A stretch of 64,000 nt of DNA from Pyxidicoccus caerfyrddinensis (GTDB lineage Bacteria > Myxococcota > Myxococcia > Myxococcales > Myxococcaceae): contig NZ_JAAIYA010000012.1 in the NCBI RefSeq assembly GCF_010894405.1, positions 11,444 through 75,443 on the forward strand, given 5' to 3'. Position 1 is the stretch's first letter. Each line of letters opens with the position of its first letter. Below, in pieces: positions 54,116-63,087 of this stretch. The notes under the pieces are model-generated. The model did no database searches, had not been told where the DNA came from, and saw nothing but the letters and a program-made list of their open reading frames with translations. The translations under genes and the position numbers were made by a program.

Positions 54116-55003
54116 CTACCCGGCCCGGAGGAGCGCCGCGAAGAGCTCGCGCGGGTCCAGGCTGGGAGGCAGGCCGGAGACTCCGCCGTCATTCACTTCG
54201 ACGACGGCCCAACCGCCGTCATCCAGCATGGCGACGTCCAGGGTGAAGAAGCGCGCGTCGATGCGCCGGCCGAGCGGCTCGAAGGCGGTGAAGTCGGGCA
54301 CCTCCACGTCGAAGTCATGGTACGGCTCCGCGGCGAGCAGGCGGCCCCGCCCGAAGAACAGCCGGAACTCCAGGTGCGCGGGCCCGGCGGGCGTCCGGCC
54401 GAAAGCCTTGAGCGGGAGGTATCTGCGCACCACGAAGCCGCGCTCGAAGCGGTCCCCGCGCTCCTCCATCAGGTTGGCGCAGGTGCGCTCGAAGTCCTCT
54501 TGCGTGGCGCCTGCCGGGACGAAGCAGGCCTCCGCCCAGCGCTCCTTCGCCGACTTCACGTGGTCCTTCAGAATCCACGGAGCCGGCCCGAGCGCCTGCG
54601 CGGCGTGCCACGCCTCCGTCGCGTTCGTCCCCTCGGTCCACACGGAGCGCGCGGTGTAGGGCGCGAGGCGCGGGTACCAGTTCGGCAGGTAGTGCGCCGC
54701 GGCGTACTGCTCTGGCGTCGTCATCAGCTGGTGGCCCAGGTCGGAGACGGCCTCGTCGAGCGCGGTGTACTCCTCCTCGGTGAGCATCCAGCCCCGGTAG
54801 AGCAGCTGGAGCTCGCCCCGCTCCGGCACGGTGGCCAGTGCGCGAGAGGCATTGCCGGACAGCAGGGCCCAGAGGTCGACCTGGTAGGTGTCGATGCCGA
54901 GCGCCTCGGCGGCCTCCGCCTCCACGTCGAACGTGTCGTGCTGGTGGGGATTGCGCCCGAAGAGGATGGCATGGGCGCGACGCGGGTTTCGGGAGGAGGA
55001 CAT
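54116..55003 (-). CDS. ATP-grasp domain protein (R2K-like clade)
   Basis: The 295-residue protein has the ATP-grasp layout: Lys-containing ATP-binding strand PWILKDHVKSAKERW, EDFERTCANLMEERG, a strand with Arg (RGFVVRRYLPL), EFRLFFGRGRLLAAEPY, and the metal-binding end DVAMLDDGGWAVVEVNDGGV. This resembles the R2K clade of ATP-grasp ligases, which are predicted to join carboxylates to amines or peptides. No partner biosynthetic gene is adjacent, so the substrate is unknown. ATG 55003 follows AAAGG; upstream in-frame starts lack support. Confidence 0.75.
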   Translation of the reverse strand: MSSSRNPRRAHAILFGRNPHQHDTFDVEAEAAEALGIDTYQVDLWALLSGNASRALATVPERGELQLLYRGWMLTEEEYTALDEAVSDLGHQLMTTPEQYAAAHYLPNWYPRLAPYTARSVWTEGTNATEAWHAAQALGPAPWILKDHVKSAKERWAEACFVPAGATQEDFERTCANLMEERGDRFERGFVVRRYLPLKAFGRTPAGPAHLEFRLFFGRGRLLAAEPYHDFDVEVPDFTAFEPLGRRIDARFFTLDVAMLDDGGWAVVEVNDGGVSGLPPSLDPRELFAALLRAG

Positions 55004-55196
55004 CCACGAGCCTTTCGTCAGGGGTGGCGGCAGCGGGCTCATCCGACGGCGCCGCGTGCGGGTCCTGACGCGACCTTCCCAGGCACACGGTGTGCGCCAG
55101 CGGGCGGTCTCTCGTGATTTCGCGTCCTCTTCCGGAACAGACGGAGGCGAACGGTGGAAGCTGACGAAGCGGCCCTTCCGGGCCAGGGACGTCCCG

Positions 55197-55230
55197 CGTC
55201 CCGGAGCCGCCGTGGGGCGACTCCGGGACG
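55197..55230 (-). terminator. hairpin terminator after the Ig-repeat gene
   Basis: CGTCCCGGAG pairs with CTCCGGGACG, then one mismatch, then CGCC with GGCG around a GTGG loop: a 14-bp stem with one mismatch, 11 nt beyond the stop of the minus-strand gene. No U-run follows. It is the most likely transcript end for the two-gene surface-protein operon. Confidence 0.55.
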
Positions 55231-55241
55231 GGGACGGAGTG

Positions 55242-58200
55242 CTACTGCACCTCGAGCCGGCCGATGGCGAACCCGCTGCCATCCACGATGTCGGTGCCGA
55301 GCCTGTCACGCAGCATCGCGCGGAACTTCGGCCCGAGCGCCGCGCCGTCGAACACCACGCCCGAGCTGGCACCGGGACGGATGGCCAGCTGCACGGTGTA
55401 GAGGACCGAGCCCGTCGGGATGGCCGTATCCGTCGTCACCGCGCCGTCGCCCGCGGCCTTCTGGCTCTGGCCGGTGGTGAGCATGCCCGCCAGCGGGCCG
55501 CTCGCCGGCAGCTTGCCGTAGGCGGCCGTGGGATTCTGTCCCGCGGGCAGCGCCGCGCCCGGAAGCATCAGCGAGCCACCCGCCTGCACGAGGCCCGTAT
55601 CCATCGGCAGGTTCATGCCCACCGAGTAGCCGGTGAGGTCCTCCATGGCCACCAGGTCCAGCACCACGGTGGTGTTCGTGGAGGCCGGGTTGCGCACCAG
55701 GGCAATCCTTCCGGCCGAGGCCGGGTCCACGTAGACGAGCTTCGTCCCGGCGACCACCGCGTTGAAGGCCGCGCTGGTGGTGCCCGTGAGGCCCGTGGCT
55801 GCCGCGGTGAGCGTGTAGCCGTTGCCGCTCGCGTTCACGACGAGGTCCTCGAAGAAGGCCACCCCGTTGGCGGCGGCCACGGTGAGCGTGCCGGCCAGCG
55901 TGGCGCCCGATGGGTTGTTGCCCAGGGCCACGGTGATGCTGTCGGTGGCTCCGGTGACGGTGTTGCCGAAGCCGTCCTGCACCGCCACCTGCACCGCCGG
56001 GCTGATGGGCAGGCCGACAGAGGACAGGGAAGGCTGGACGATGAAGGCCAGCCGGTTTGCCGCGCCCGCCACGACGTTGAAGGCGGTGCTGGTGCCGGCC
56101 GTCAGCCCCGTGGCGCTGGCGGTGAGGGTGTAGCCCGTGCCCGCGCGAGCCAGCGACACGCCCGGGAAGGTGGCCACGCCGTTGACCGCGCTGACGACGG
56201 TGGTGCCCGACAGGGTGCCGCCACCCGGGTTGTTGCCCAGGAGCAGGGTGATGCTCGCGGTGGAGCCGGCCACCGTGTTGCCACCGGCGTCCTGCACCGC
56301 CACCTGCACGGCCGGGGTGAAGGCCGTGCCCGCGGAGGTGTTGCCCGGCTGGACGATGAAGGCGAGCTTGCTGGCCGCGCCCGCTGTCACGTTGAACGCG
56401 GTGGACGTCGCGCCCGTCAGGGCCGGCCCGGAGGCCACCAGCGTGTAGCCCGTGCCCACCTTGTCGACGGTGAGGGTGCTGAAGGTGGCCACGCCGCTGG
56501 CCGTCGTCACGGTGGTGGTGCCGCCCAGCGTCGCGCCGCTGGGGTTGTTGCCCAGGGCGATGCCCACCGAGACGGCCGGTGTCGTCACCGTGTTGCCCAG
56601 GGCATCCTGCACCGTCACCCGCACCGCGGTGAGGGTGGCGCCCGCCGCGACGTTCACCGGCTGGGTGGTGAAGGCGAGCTTGCTGGCCGCGCCCGCCGCC
56701 ACGTTGAAGAGGGCGGACGTGTTGCCGGTGAGGCCCGACGAGGCCGCGGCGAAGCGGTAGTTGTTGGCGGCCTTGTCCAGCGTGAGGCCGGGGAAGGTGG
56801 CCACGCCATCCACCGCGTTGACGGTGAGGGTACCGCCCAGCGTGGAGCCGCCCGGGTTGGCGGACAGCGACACGGTGATGCTCGCGGTGGAGCCCGTCAC
56901 GGTGTTGTTGAAGGCGTCGCGCACGCCCACCTTCACCTCGGGGGTGATGGCCACGCCGGCCGTCACCACGTTGGGCGGGTTCGTATAGAAGGACACCGAG
57001 GTGGCCGCTCCCGGCGTCACGTTGAAGGCCGCGCTGGTGCCGGTGGTGAGGCCCGTGGCGGCCGCCGTGAGGGTGTAGCCGACGCCCGTCTTGGTGATGG
57101 ACAGGGTGGAGAAGGTGGCCACGCCGTTCACCGCGCTCACCGTCTTGGTGCCGTTGAGGATGCCCACGCCTGGGTTGTTGCCGATGGCCACGGTGATGCT
57201 GTTCGTGGCCGTCGTCACCGTGTTGCCCGCCGCATCCACGACACGCACCGTCACCGCCGGGGTGATGGCGCTGCCGGCCGCCACGTCCGAGGGCTGCACA
57301 CCGAAGGCGAGCCTCGTGGGCACGCCCACCGTGACATTGAACGCCACGGAGGTGGTGGACAGGCCCGGCATGGAGGCGGACAGCGTGTAGCCAGTCCCCG
57401 CCCGGTCCACCGCCACGCCCGTGAAGGTGGCCACGCCGTTGACGGCGCTCACCGACACCGTGCCCGTGAGCGAGGCACCGGTGGGGTTGTTGGCCAGCGC
57501 GAGCTGGAGCGTCGCCGTGCTGGACGTCACCGTGTTGCCGAAGGAATCACGTACCGACACCGCCACCGGCGGGTTGAAGGCGGCGCCCGCTATCGTCTGG
57601 GAGGGCTGCTTTTCAAAGGCGAGTGCCTGGGGCTGGCCCGGCGTCACATCGAAAGGCTGCGAGGTGGTGGAGGCAAGCCCCGTGGAGGAGACCGTCAGCG
57701 TGTAGCCCGTGCCCGCCTTGCGGAGGGACAGGGTGCTGAAGCGGGCCATGCCGGCCACCGCGTTGGTGGTGAGGGTGCCCTGAAGCGTGTCGTTCGTGGG
57801 GTTGGCCGCGAGCGCCACCGCCACCGGGCCGGTGAAGCCCGTCGCCACGTTGCCCTTTGCATCGAGCGCCGTCACCTCCACCTCAGGGGCGATGTTGCTG
57901 CCGGCCGTGGTGCTCGCCGGCTGCACGCGGAAGGCAAGCTGCGTGGCCACGCCCGCGACGACGTCGAAGGTGTCGGAGGTGGCGTCCGCCAGCCCGTTGC
58001 CAGTGGCGGTCAGCCTGTACGTGCCCACCTTGTCCACGGAGAGACCCGGGAAGGTGGCCACGCCCGCCACGGCCGCCACGGTGACAGTGCCGGACAGCGT
58101 GCCGCCGGTGCCGTTGGCGCCGAGCGCGACGGTGATGCTGTCGGTGGCACCGGTGGAGGTGTTGCCGAACGCGTCCACCAGCCGCACCTGCACCGCCGGG

Positions 58201-59963
58201 GTGATGGCGCTGCCGGCCGCCACGTTCGAGGGCTGTACGCCGAAGGCGAGCCGCGTGGCCGCGCCCGGCACGATGTTGAAGGCGCCGGAGGTGGCGGAGA
58301 GGCCCGACGCGGAGACGGACAGCGTGTAGCCAGTCCCCACCCGGTCCACCGCGATACCCGTGAAGGTGGCCACGCCATTGACGGCACTCGCCGTCACCGT
58401 GCCGATGAGTGAGGCGCCCGTGGGGTTGTTGGCCAGCGCTAGCTGGAGCGTCGCCGTGCTGGACGTCACCGTGTTGCCGAAGGCATCACGCACCGACACC
58501 GCCACCGCCGGGGTGAAGGCGGCGCCCGCCACCGTCTGGGAGGGCTGGGTTTCGAAGGCGAGCGCTTGGGGCTCGCCCGGCGTCACGTCGAAGGACTGCG
58601 ACGTGGTGGAGGCCAGCCCCGCGGACGAGGCCGTCAGGGTGTAGCCCGTGCCCACCTTGTGGAGCGACAGGTCACTGAAGCGGGCCACCCCGGCCACCGC
58701 GTTGGCGGTGAGCGTGCCCTGGAGCGTGTCATTCGTGGGGTTGGCCGCGAGCGCCACGGCCACCGCGCCCGTGAAGCCCGTCGCCACGTTGCCCTTCGCA
58801 TCGAGCGCCGTCACCTCCACCTCGGGGGTGAGGTTGATGCCCGCCGCCGTGCTCGCGGGCTGCACGCGGAAGGCGAGCTGCGTGGCCGGACCGCCGACGA
58901 TGTCGAAGGTGCTGGAGGTGGCGCCCTCCAGCGTGTTGCCGGACGCGGTGAGCGTGTACGTGCCCACCTTGTCCACGGAGAGGTCCGAGAAGGTGGCCAC
59001 ACCCGCCACGGCCGCCACGGTGACGGTGCCGGACAACGTGGCGCCGGTTCCGTTGGTGCCGAGCGCCAGGGTGATGCTGTCGGTGGCGCCGATGGCGGCG
59101 TTGCCGTGCGCGTCCACCAGCCGCACCTGCACCGCCGGGGCGAGCGTCGCGTCCACGGCCGCCGAGGCGGGCTGCGTGACGAAGGCCAGCGACTTCGCCT
59201 TGCCCGGCTTCACGCGGAAGGCGGCGCTGGTGACGGGCCCCACGCCCGGCGCGCTGGCGACGAGGGTGTAGCCCTCACCGGCCTTGTCGAGGGACAGCTC
59301 GGAGAAGAGCGCCACGCCGTCCGTGGTGTTGGCGGTGAGCGTGCCGGAGAGGGTGCCGCCCGCGGGGTTGGCGCCCAGCGCCAGCGTGACGGGCACGCTC
59401 ATGGGCACCGGGTTGCCGGCCGCGTCCCGCACCGTCACGCGCACGCTCGGGGAGAAGGTGCCTCCGGCCTCCAGCTCGCCGGGCTCCTGTGTGAAGGCCA
59501 GGTCATGCGCCACCACGGGGGCGGCGGTGACGGTGAAGGGCTGGCTCGTCGCCGACTCCAGGCCCTGGGCCCGCGCGACGAGCGTGTAGCCCTGGCCCGT
59601 CTTGTCCAACGCGAGCGTGGAGAAGGTGGCCACGCCCTGGGCCGTCGCTGCCGGCGTGGCGCCGGAGAGGGTGGCGCCCGAGGGGTTGGCCTCCAGCGAC
59701 AGCGACACCGTCACTTGCGCGCCGGGGACGACAGCCCCCTCCGCGGTGAGGACGGACACCTTCACCGCCGGGGCGATGGAAGCGCCCGCTACGGCCTGCG
59801 AGGGCTGCACCGTGAAGGCCAGCTTCTTCGCCACCGGCTGCTCGGGCGGCTTGGAGCCGCCGCAGCCGGTCAGGATGAGGGCGCCGGTGAACAGCACGAG
59901 CGCCAGGTTCTTCAGGCTCAAGGGAGACATCTCCAGGAAGGGGGAGTGGGAGGCGCGGCTCAC
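55242..59963 (-). CDS. giant lipoprotein of 13 Ig-like repeats with a cohesin-like C-terminus
   Basis: The 1,573-residue protein starts at GTG 59963, supported by GGAGG 6 nt upstream and a GTGA overlap with the previous stop. The signal has lipobox LILTGC. Thirteen ~100-residue beta-sandwich repeats follow, each opening like LAFxxQPSxxxAGxxxxPAV and containing VRDAxGNxVT and GVATFSxLxxDKxGxGYTL. Repeats 4-6 and 7-9 are near copies of each other. The last ~165 residues differ (TTVVLDLVAMEDLTGYSVGM ... SVLYTVQLAIRPGASSGVVF) and look like a cohesin-type domain. It is probably an outer-surface stalk. The preceding gene ends in a dockerin-like module, so the two may bind each other. Confidence 0.85.
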   Translation of the reverse strand: MSRASHSPFLEMSPLSLKNLALVLFTGALILTGCGGSKPPEQPVAKKLAFTVQPSQAVAGASIAPAVKVSVLTAEGAVVPGAQVTVSLSLEANPSGATLSGATPAATAQGVATFSTLALDKTGQGYTLVARAQGLESATSQPFTVTAAPVVAHDLAFTQEPGELEAGGTFSPSVRVTVRDAAGNPVPMSVPVTLALGANPAGGTLSGTLTANTTDGVALFSELSLDKAGEGYTLVASAPGVGPVTSAAFRVKPGKAKSLAFVTQPASAAVDATLAPAVQVRLVDAHGNAAIGATDSITLALGTNGTGATLSGTVTVAAVAGVATFSDLSVDKVGTYTLTASGNTLEGATSSTFDIVGGPATQLAFRVQPASTAAGINLTPEVEVTALDAKGNVATGFTGAVAVALAANPTNDTLQGTLTANAVAGVARFSDLSLHKVGTGYTLTASSAGLASTTSQSFDVTPGEPQALAFETQPSQTVAGAAFTPAVAVSVRDAFGNTVTSSTATLQLALANNPTGASLIGTVTASAVNGVATFTGIAVDRVGTGYTLSVSASGLSATSGAFNIVPGAATRLAFGVQPSNVAAGSAITPAVQVRLVDAFGNTSTGATDSITVALGANGTGGTLSGTVTVAAVAGVATFPGLSVDKVGTYRLTATGNGLADATSDTFDVVAGVATQLAFRVQPASTTAGSNIAPEVEVTALDAKGNVATGFTGPVAVALAANPTNDTLQGTLTTNAVAGMARFSTLSLRKAGTGYTLTVSSTGLASTTSQPFDVTPGQPQALAFEKQPSQTIAGAAFNPPVAVSVRDSFGNTVTSSTATLQLALANNPTGASLTGTVSVSAVNGVATFTGVAVDRAGTGYTLSASMPGLSTTSVAFNVTVGVPTRLAFGVQPSDVAAGSAITPAVTVRVVDAAGNTVTTATNSITVAIGNNPGVGILNGTKTVSAVNGVATFSTLSITKTGVGYTLTAAATGLTTGTSAAFNVTPGAATSVSFYTNPPNVVTAGVAITPEVKVGVRDAFNNTVTGSTASITVSLSANPGGSTLGGTLTVNAVDGVATFPGLTLDKAANNYRFAAASSGLTGNTSALFNVAAGAASKLAFTTQPVNVAAGATLTAVRVTVQDALGNTVTTPAVSVGIALGNNPSGATLGGTTTVTTASGVATFSTLTVDKVGTGYTLVASGPALTGATSTAFNVTAGAASKLAFIVQPGNTSAGTAFTPAVQVAVQDAGGNTVAGSTASITLLLGNNPGGGTLSGTTVVSAVNGVATFPGVSLARAGTGYTLTASATGLTAGTSTAFNVVAGAANRLAFIVQPSLSSVGLPISPAVQVAVQDGFGNTVTGATDSITVALGNNPSGATLAGTLTVAAANGVAFFEDLVVNASGNGYTLTAAATGLTGTTSAAFNAVVAGTKLVYVDPASAGRIALVRNPASTNTTVVLDLVAMEDLTGYSVGMNLPMDTGLVQAGGSLMLPGAALPAGQNPTAAYGKLPASGPLAGMLTTGQSQKAAGDGAVTTDTAIPTGSVLYTVQLAIRPGASSGVVFDGAALGPKFRAMLRDRLGTDIVDGSGFAIGRLEVQ

Positions 59964-62900
59964 GGGCGGCCTCCGATGCGGTTGAGCAGCTCGGTGAGGT
60001 CTTCGGAGTCGGTGCCGTTCACCGTGCCGGTCAGGTCCGTGTTCCAGTCGTAGTAGGGCTGGGCCAGGGTGGACGGGTCCGTGCCCAGGCGGCTGGCGGC
60101 GGCCGCGAGGTCCACGAAGTCCAACTGCTGGTCCCGGTTCCAGTCACCGTTGCCGTTGACGCCCTTCTCGGCGGTGGCGGACGGGTAGATTTCCCACAGG
60201 CCGCGCCCGAAGGTGGACACGCGCATCATCGAGCCGGTGCGGCTGATGAACATGTCCGTCACCTTCGCGAGCGGGAAGCCCCTGCCGAAGCGCTGCCACG
60301 TCTGGCCGGCGTCGGTGGAGCGGTACACGCCCAGCTCGGTGCCCACGTAGAGCGTGTTGTTGGTCAGGTCCGACGGGTCGTACCGCACCACGTCGATGCC
60401 CACGTTGGGCAAGTCGAAGCCGGTGCCGTTGCCGTGCAGCGGCGCCCACGTGGTGCCGCGGTCCTGGGTGATGAAGAGGTGGCCCAGGGCGTCCGGCACC
60501 ACGGAGAGGTTGTCGTTGGTGACGGGCGCCGCGCTCGCCGCCACGTACACGTCGCCCGCGGTCTTCCCCGCCGGTGTGGTGGGCGGGAAGGCCACCTGCG
60601 TCGTGTAGATGACCTGCTCGTTGGGGGCGATGGTGCCGTTGCCGTTGACGTCGAAGCCCAGCACGCTGCTCTGCGTCCAGGTGCAGCTGGTGGTGGTGCC
60701 CTGGCAGTTGCTGGTGACGTAGAAGCGGCCGCCGCTCACGGACACGCCGTACAGGCCGTCCTGGTTGGCGGACGCGGAGAGCAGGCGGGTGTAGCCGCCG
60801 AGGCAGGGGCTGATGGCCTGCCACGCGCCCGTGCCACTCACCCGGTGGACCGCGGTGTCGGTGGCGGTGAGCACCGTGTTGGCGTTGGGGCTGGCCGGCG
60901 CGAGCGCGTAGCGCATGATGAACGGCTGGCCATCGGTGAGGGCACAGCCGGAACGGGGAGTGGCGTCCTTCGTGAGCCACGCCGAGCCGGAGTTGCAGTT
61001 GCTGTTGGCGGCGGAGGGGATGCAGTACTCGCGCTCGCCGTTGACGCTCGCCCAGTAGATGGTGGCGCCCGTCGCCGCGTCCTTCGAGGCCGCCGCGCCG
61101 AAGCCATCACCGCCGATGACCTGGTTGAAGGTGGTGGAGGAGGCACCCGCGGCCGGGTCCCGGAAGCGCGTGCCGTTGTCCTGCAGGCCCGTGTAGGCCA
61201 CGTACGGGTTGCCCGTGGCCGGGTCACCCGAGGCCACCGAGTAGCTCAGGTGCGTGACGATGCCGCGGTTCTGCCCGTCCCACACCACCAGCGGCGGCGT
61301 GGCGTTGAAGAGGTTGCGCGACACGAAGAGGCCACCGTCCGTGCCGGCCATGGCCACGTAGCCCGTGCCGGTGCGGACGATGAGCGCCCGATGCCAGTCC
61401 GCGTGCACGTAGTCCAGCGCGCCGCCCGTCACGTTGCCGTAGCCGCTGCTGGGCAGCCAGTGGGACACGTTCTCCCAGGTGGGCGTGGCGGCCAGGCCGT
61501 TGGTGGTGCGCAGGCCGCACAGCATGCCGCCCACGAGGACGTTGTTGTCGTTCCCCGGGTCCACCGCCAGCGCGGCGTTGTACCAGGACTGCGCGTCATT
61601 CACGTTGACGGTGCCGCAGTCGCGCACGCCGCCCACGGCGTTGGTCCGGTTGGAAATCGTGCCGGTGGCGGCCGTCCAGTTGTCGCCCGAGTTGATGGAG
61701 CGCCAGTACCCGACGCCCGCGGGGCCGTTGTACTCGTCCTGGTTGCCGAGCTGCGCGTACACCACCGTCACCGGCGGCGTGGCGCTGGACGGCGTGCCCG
61801 CGGCCAGGGTGATGCGGCCCACGGCGGTGGTGGGAATGGTGCCCGCGGCCTTGCGCGAGGCCCACGTCGCGCCCGCGTTGGTGCTCGTCCAGATGTCGCC
61901 CGGGTTGCCCGCGGTGCAGTCCACGTTCGTCAGCTGGCCGTAGCCCGCCTCTGGCGGCAGCGAGGCGGCGTCACACGCGTACGTGCCGCTCAGGGCCCAG
62001 CGGCTCACGCCGTTGACTGCGCCCGTATAGACAATCGTCCACACGCTCTCCGCGCGCTGGACGGAGCCCGAGTTGGGCAGGTCCACCAGGCTGAAGCTCG
62101 CGCCCGCGTCGGTGGAGCGGAACAGGCCCACCTCCGTGCCCACCAGCACGACGTTGGGGTTGGCGGGGTCCACCTTCAGCGCGCGGATGCGCAGCGCCTT
62201 GACGGACAGGCCGCCGGAGCCCGCGGGGTACTGGCCGGACAGGCGCACCGGCGCGCTCCACGTGGCGCCACCGTCCTGCGTCTTCACCACGTGGCCGCCC
62301 GGCGTGTCCACGAAGTCACCCGCGCCCACGTAGAGCGTCTCGGGGTTCGTCGGGTCCAGGTCCATGGCGCCGATGGCCAGGTTGCCCAGCGTCTCGCTCA
62401 CCGGGTACCAGGACGGGGTGGCCGCGCCGAAGTTGAACGTCTTCCACAGGCCGCCGCCGCTCGTGGCCAGGTACACCACCTGCGCGTCCACCGGGTGGAC
62501 GACGATGCCGGAGATGCGGCCCGAGTCGACCTCGTTGTAGTTGGAGCCGTTGTATTCGAAGTTGGCGTTGGTGGGCCCCAGGTTCACCCACGACTGGCCG
62601 GACACCACGGCCTTGTCGGCACCCGACGGCGCCGAGAACCAGTCCCACGGTGCGGGCGGGCGGGGCAGCAGCGCGTCCCAGCGCCGCGCCTCCGCATGGG
62701 CAACGCGCGCGCGGTGCTCCATCACCTCCGCGGTGGGCACGCCCCACATCATCCGCGCGGCAATCTGGCGGCGCATCGGGTCGTCGCCGTCGGCCTCGCG
62801 CTCCTCCGTCTCCGGCTCGCCGCGCGTCGCCGCCAGTTCGCGCAGCACTTCCGGCGTGGCCTCACCCGCGCTCGGGTCGTGGAGGAAGTTGGCGAACGTC

Positions 62901-63016
62901 GTACGCGCGTTGCGATTCTTCCAGCGCTTGTACGCGCTGGCGCCGGAAGGCACGGCCACGACCGCGACCACCGCGGCCGTGGAGGTCGCGATGAGCCACC
63001 GATAACGCTTGAGCAA
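59960..63016 (-). CDS. exported BNR/sortilin-type beta-propeller protein with dockerin-like end
   Basis: The 1,018-residue protein has an N-terminal export signal (RWLIATSTAAVVAVVAVPSG). The body is a beta-propeller of BNR/Asp-box type (DGGATWSAPVRL, STDAGASFSLVDL, STNAGATWASRKA, QDRGTTWAPLHG, STDAGQTWQRFG), as in sialidases, Vps10 and cell-surface glycan-binding proteins. The last ~65 residues hold two EF-hand-like calcium loops (GDWNRDQQLDFVDL; YDWNTDLTGTVNGTDSEDL), like a dockerin. The start is TTG 63016, preceded by GAGG that lies inside a hairpin. The stop overlaps the next gene's GTG. Confidence 0.85.
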   Translation of the reverse strand: MLKRYRWLIATSTAAVVAVVAVPSGASAYKRWKNRNARTTFANFLHDPSAGEATPEVLRELAATRGEPETEEREADGDDPMRRQIAARMMWGVPTAEVMEHRARVAHAEARRWDALLPRPPAPWDWFSAPSGADKAVVSGQSWVNLGPTNANFEYNGSNYNEVDSGRISGIVVHPVDAQVVYLATSGGGLWKTFNFGAATPSWYPVSETLGNLAIGAMDLDPTNPETLYVGAGDFVDTPGGHVVKTQDGGATWSAPVRLSGQYPAGSGGLSVKALRIRALKVDPANPNVVLVGTEVGLFRSTDAGASFSLVDLPNSGSVQRAESVWTIVYTGAVNGVSRWALSGTYACDAASLPPEAGYGQLTNVDCTAGNPGDIWTSTNAGATWASRKAAGTIPTTAVGRITLAAGTPSSATPPVTVVYAQLGNQDEYNGPAGVGYWRSINSGDNWTAATGTISNRTNAVGGVRDCGTVNVNDAQSWYNAALAVDPGNDNNVLVGGMLCGLRTTNGLAATPTWENVSHWLPSSGYGNVTGGALDYVHADWHRALIVRTGTGYVAMAGTDGGLFVSRNLFNATPPLVVWDGQNRGIVTHLSYSVASGDPATGNPYVAYTGLQDNGTRFRDPAAGASSTTFNQVIGGDGFGAAASKDAATGATIYWASVNGEREYCIPSAANSNCNSGSAWLTKDATPRSGCALTDGQPFIMRYALAPASPNANTVLTATDTAVHRVSGTGAWQAISPCLGGYTRLLSASANQDGLYGVSVSGGRFYVTSNCQGTTTSCTWTQSSVLGFDVNGNGTIAPNEQVIYTTQVAFPPTTPAGKTAGDVYVAASAAPVTNDNLSVVPDALGHLFITQDRGTTWAPLHGNGTGFDLPNVGIDVVRYDPSDLTNNTLYVGTELGVYRSTDAGQTWQRFGRGFPLAKVTDMFISRTGSMMRVSTFGRGLWEIYPSATAEKGVNGNGDWNRDQQLDFVDLAAAASRLGTDPSTLAQPYYDWNTDLTGTVNGTDSEDLTELLNRIGGRP

Positions 63017-63020
63017 TGAA

Positions 63021-63045
63021 GGCCTCGTATGGGGAGAACGAGGCC
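63021..63045 (-). promoter_or_regulatory. 5'-leader hairpin hiding the ribosome-binding site
   Basis: In the mRNA of the BNR gene, GGCCTCGT and ACGAGGCC form a perfect 8-bp stem with a 9-nt loop. The GAGG that should recruit ribosomes to the TTG start lies in the 3' arm, and the stem ends 4 nt before the start codon. Translation would need the stem opened, which suggests post-transcriptional control. Confidence 0.5.
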
Positions 63046-63087
63046 GTACTCTCCGTTGCAGGGGGCCAAAACGTCAACTGGACGGCA

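Noticed and set aside
54888-58412. 1,174-codon plus-strand open frame
   Set aside because: It lies antisense to the Ig-repeat lipoprotein, is a monotonous Arg/Gly/His/Val-rich translation that mirrors the repeats, and has no ribosome-binding site or domain.
60434-63019. 861-codon plus-strand open frame
   Set aside because: It is antisense to the BNR-repeat protein; composition is Arg/His/Gly/Val-rich as expected from reading high-GC DNA backwards.
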